Source: JAGWAZ01 sp050248595 (GTDB lineage Bacteria; Bacteroidota; Ignavibacteria; OLB7). From it: 7,787 nucleotides of DNA. The DNA lies in assembly GCA_050248595.1 (NCBI GenBank), contig JBFWSB010000219.1, positions 1-7,787 of the forward strand, given 5' to 3'. The translations under genes and the position numbers were made by a program. Positions 5,895-7,787 of this stretch are shown piece by piece. Position 1 is the stretch's first letter. Each line of letters begins with the position of its first letter. The notes under the pieces were generated by a model. The model saw only the letters and a program-made list of their open reading frames with translations. It was not told where the DNA came from and made no database searches.

Positions 5895-6413
5895 ATGGAC
5901 AAACTGCTCGGTGCTGGAAATACCCTCTTCGACTACCTTTTGGTTCTGCTCGTTTACGGTGCGATGTATCTCCTGATCCGCAACGCAAACCGAAGGGTGG
6001 AGTTGAATTTCAGGAAGACATTCTGGATACTCTACGTCGGTTGGGGCTTTGGTGTCTTGGTTGGCAACTATCTCTTCTACCTGATCGGTATCATGAGCTT
6101 CCTTCCCTGGCTGAACAACGCCTTCCACACGTTGATCTGGATTGGCCTCTGCCTCAGCTTCCTCTACGCTGGATGCTACCGGAAGCCAGTTATAGAACAG
6201 GTTGCCCTCTTCGTGATCTTCAGCTTCATTGTGAAGGTTGCCGAGCGGATGATCTTGGGGACGTGGGAACTGGACAACTTCTTCGGTATCGACGGGAACT
6301 GGGCCTACATCATCGGGTGGAGTTGTATGGATGGACTCTATCCCTTCATCTCCATCGTCGGTCTGCGACTTGTCTCTCGGGTTAGCATCGGTGTTGTAGT
6401 TCCAAAAATGTAG
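5895..6413 (+). CDS. Polytopic membrane protein of unrecognised family, second gene of the operon
   Basis: I do not recognise this 172-residue protein. It is strongly hydrophobic, with about five predicted helices near 11-28, 44-64, 75-93, 99-116 and 146-162. There are basic loops after helix 1 (R-N-A-N-R-R) and helix 3 (Y-R-K-P), which suggests the N-terminus is outside and the C-terminus inside. The loop before the last helix, W-E-L-D-N-F-F-G-I-D-G-N-W at 124-136, is acidic and aromatic and may be functionally important. A conserved-looking E-R-M (117-119) lies just before it. The ATG is 12 bases after the flavoprotein stop, preceded by a weak AAGAAG, so translation is probably coupled. Position directly after a membrane-anchored dehydrogenase suggests a subunit or accessory partner; that is inference. 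An overlapping antisense frame on the other strand is a shadow. Confidence 0.75.
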   Translation: MDKLLGAGNTLFDYLLVLLVYGAMYLLIRNANRRVELNFRKTFWILYVGWGFGVLVGNYLFYLIGIMSFLPWLNNAFHTLIWIGLCLSFLYAGCYRKPVIEQVALFVIFSFIVKVAERMILGTWELDNFFGIDGNWAYIIGWSCMDGLYPFISIVGLRLVSRVSIGVVVPKM

Positions 6414-6432
6414 TGGCTCCAAAAATGTATTG
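6401..6432 (+). repeat. 15-base tandem duplication across a stop codon
   Basis: TCCAAAAATGTAGTG (6401-6415) is repeated as TCCAAAAATGTATTG (6418-6432) with one mismatch and a 17-base period. The first copy contains the last codons and TAG stop of the upstream gene; the second occupies the spacer before the next start. In the second copy ATG-TAT-TGA (6425-6433) forms a two-codon mini-frame ending 2 bases before the downstream ATG. Confidence 0.8.
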
Positions 6433-6435
6433 ACT

Positions 6436-6846
6436 ATGAGCAACTTAGAGAAAATATCGATCTGGATTCTGGTGGGAATCCTCGTGCTCTTAAGCTCTGC
6501 CTACGTTTACGGGGTGGGGTCACAGCTGCAAGAGATGATTGCTCGTCCAGTTCGGATTTCCTATTTCTTGACTGACTTAGCAATACTCTATCCCTTAGCT
6601 ATCGCTACTATCGTTGGGATGTTCAAGCGAAAGGAGTGGGGACGCCGATTCTTTCTGTTGACAATCGGTGCTCTCCTCTTCGACATGGCACATCAGGTCT
6701 GCTATCTGATCTGGGAAAATTACTCTGGTCTCTCACTCTTCATTCCGGTTATCCTGCTAACTCTCATTATAGGCTACGCAGGCTTTACATACTATGCTCT
6801 CTACCTACATCAACGGAAAATTCTCAATGATCCAGAACATGTCTGA
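6436..6846 (+). CDS. Small four-helix membrane protein of unrecognised family, third gene of the operon
   Basis: I do not recognise this 136-residue protein. About four helices are predicted near 9-27, 43-62, 71-91 and 100-124. The basic cluster K-R-K-E-W-G-R-R (64-71) between helices 2 and 3 and the short tail L-H-Q-R-K (124-128) predict both ends inside. Polar residues inside or near helices include D47, D83 and H86 (F-D-M-A-H-Q, 82-87). The ATG at 6436 has no visible Shine-Dalgarno sequence; a TTG two codons earlier (6430) is the alternative, and re-initiation after the preceding stop is possible. Its end overlaps the next gene by 8 bases, which supports co-translation. General layout (four helices with a basic 2-3 loop) is like the N-terminal domain of the flavoprotein, but I see no clear sequence similarity to claim homology. 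Confidence 0.72.
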   Translation: MSNLEKISIWILVGILVLLSSAYVYGVGSQLQEMIARPVRISYFLTDLAILYPLAIATIVGMFKRKEWGRRFFLLTIGALLFDMAHQVCYLIWENYSGLSLFIPVILLTLIIGYAGFTYYALYLHQRKILNDPEHV

Positions 6847-7549
6847 ACGAAATCTTTCTCTCATGAAAATTGGTGGGATCAGTGCGCTGATCTGGGTGGT
6901 GCTGCAAGTTGTCGGCAATGGACTTCACCCGAGGCTTCCGTCGGACTATGCGATGTCGATGGAGCATATCGCCATGAGTAAAGTGTGGGGCGTTGCTCAC
7001 TTGATTCTTATCTCCGATTACTTTTTTCTGATTCCAATGATCGTCGGCTTTGCCGCATCCTTTTCGCCACAGCCCTGGGGAGTGAAGCTTGCGGTTCCCC
7101 TGATGATTGTTGCCGTTACTGTTGGGATCGTGCAGGTAGCACTCCACCCAACAACACTCCGAATGTTAGGTGAACACTACATGCACAATCCAGATGGAGC
7201 CGGTCGTGACTTTATCGTGACACTCTACCAAGGATTCTGGGCCTACAACATTGTTCTTGAGGTCGGCCACCTTCTGTTGATTCACCTTGTGGTGGTGTTG
7301 GTGGCTATCGGGATGTTGCGCGAACCGATCTATAAGCGGTGGATTGGGTGGCTTGGAATTGCCGGCGGAGCCATTGCGGCAATCTCGCTCGTTATCGGCG
7401 AGGTCTTTCTGGAGAGTTCAGTGTTGGGAGATGCGATTACCTTCGGTGTAGGACTTCTTCCCTCAGCCGTCTGGCTTGTTACTGTGGGGATTACACTGCT
7501 TCGGTACAAGCCTACACCATCCGAATTGGAAGCGAGGGGGAGGGCATGA
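6839..7549 (+). CDS. Six-helix membrane protein, first of a tandem paralogous pair
   Basis: This 236-residue integral membrane protein is of unrecognised family. Helices are predicted near 12-29, 50-72, 85-103, 131-160, 166-187 and 200-222. Histidines sit in or at the ends of helices: His30 (G-L-H-P), His54 (V-A-H-L), His103 (A-L-H-P), His144 and His149 (V-G-H-L-L-L-I-H). This could fit haem b, metal or quinone binding, but that is only a hypothesis. Its N-terminal part aligns with the next gene product without gaps: 23 of 66 residues are identical, including K-I-G-G-x-S, the residues matching His30 and His54, and V-G-F-x-A-S. The ATG at 6839 overlaps the previous stop (ATGTCTGA). Other starts are ATG 6827, with GGA 9 bases upstream, and ATG 6794 or 6863; the start is uncertain. 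The C-terminal tail (K-P-T-P-S-E-L-E-A-R-G-R-A) is soluble. Confidence 0.75.
   Translation: MSERNLSLMKIGGISALIWVVLQVVGNGLHPRLPSDYAMSMEHIAMSKVWGVAHLILISDYFFLIPMIVGFAASFSPQPWGVKLAVPLMIVAVTVGIVQVALHPTTLRMLGEHYMHNPDGAGRDFIVTLYQGFWAYNIVLEVGHLLLIHLVVVLVAIGMLREPIYKRWIGWLGIAGGAIAAISLVIGEVFLESSVLGDAITFGVGLLPSAVWLVTVGITLLRYKPTPSELEARGRA
7535..7544 (+). promoter_or_regulatory. Strong ribosome binding site inside the end of the upstream gene
   Basis: AGGGGGAGGG ends one base before the ATG at 7546 and encodes the last residues (R-G-R-A) of the upstream protein. The AGGGG part is 6 bases from the start, a normal distance. It is the clearest ribosome binding site in the operon and fixes the start of the truncated last gene. 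Confidence 0.6.
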
Positions 7550-7787
7550 ACGAGAGTATAAACAAGAGTATGAACAGAAAGAGACTCGTGAAGATCGGAG
7601 GGGTAAGTGGGATTGTTCTCGGCGTTGTTCAGCTTGGGGGAATCGTCATGCACGGGTCGATACCAGTCGATCTTGCCGAAGGGTTGGCTTTCGTGGAGAA
7701 CCATCCCGCTTGGGCTTTAACGCACATTCTCTTAATCACATCATATCTGGTAATTATCAGCTTCTACGTTGGCTTCCGCGCATCGTT
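7546..7787 (+). CDS. N-terminal part of a second membrane-protein paralogue, cut by the window end
   Basis: The frame runs open from the ATG to the right edge: 80 codons plus two bases. ATGA overlaps the stop of the preceding gene by four bases. The product starts with a polar, basic stretch (M-N-E-S-I-N-K-S-M-N-R-K-R) followed by helices at about 16-36 and 56-78. Over residues 15-80 it aligns without gaps with the preceding protein, sharing K-I-G-G-x-S, His38 (V-M-H-G), Pro42, Asp44, Trp54, His58 (L-T-H-I-L-L-I-T-S-Y) and V-G-F-R-A-S. It is therefore a paralogue made by tandem duplication, and a full length near 230 residues would be expected. Function is unknown. The shared histidines and Trp are the residues most likely to matter. 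Confidence 0.75.
   Translation, partial: MNESINKSMNRKRLVKIGGVSGIVLGVVQLGGIVMHGSIPVDLAEGLAFVENHPAWALTHILLITSYLVIISFYVGFRAS

Noticed and set aside
5829..6443. Antisense open frame of 204 codons on the minus strand
   Set aside because: It lies opposite the end of the flavoprotein gene and the whole second operon gene, both well supported. Its composition, rich in Asp, Glu, Pro and His, is what antisense of a hydrophobic coding region produces.

Overview
The window looks like chromosomal DNA from a member of the Fibrobacterota-Chlorobiota-Bacteroidota group. The main evidence is a secreted protein that ends in a clear type IX secretion (Por) C-terminal sorting domain, because that export system is essentially limited to that group. 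Base composition is near balanced. A more precise placement (Ignavibacteria, Kapabacteria or another lineage) cannot be made from the sequence.

Left part (1-2781). The end of a gene for a class I cytochrome c lipoprotein enters from the left on the + strand. It has a long acidic tether and one CxxCH haem site. A short intergenic region follows, built almost entirely of repeats: two 39-bp direct repeats flanking a hairpin-forming core. Two minus-strand genes come next. One encodes the secreted type IX sorting-domain protein, with a lectin-like or MAM-like beta domain and no visible catalytic site. The other encodes a NodB/CE4 polysaccharide deacetylase of the type often found in exopolysaccharide loci. 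They are about 250 bases apart and may or may not share a transcript.

Middle (2782-3446). This stretch of about 665 bases has no convincing gene. It separates the minus-strand pair from a + strand operon, so it must hold divergent promoters. It contains copies of two dispersed repeat families that also occur in the left part, a perfect 9-bp inverted repeat and a 7-bp inverted repeat.

Right part (3447-7787). A tight + strand operon of five genes runs off the right edge. The first gene encodes an 811-residue GMC-family flavoprotein with four predicted membrane helices at its N-terminus and a four-cysteine CX2CX2CX3C motif. It is followed by four small polytopic membrane proteins of unrecognised family. 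Spacings are 12 and 22 bases, then overlaps of 8 and 4 bases. The last two membrane proteins are tandem paralogues; the second is cut by the window end. The reasonable inference is a membrane-bound dehydrogenase that oxidises a hydrophobic alcohol or sterol-like substrate and passes electrons to the membrane, with the small proteins as partners. The substrate and the electron path are not shown by the sequence. This operon is the best candidate for an undescribed system here.
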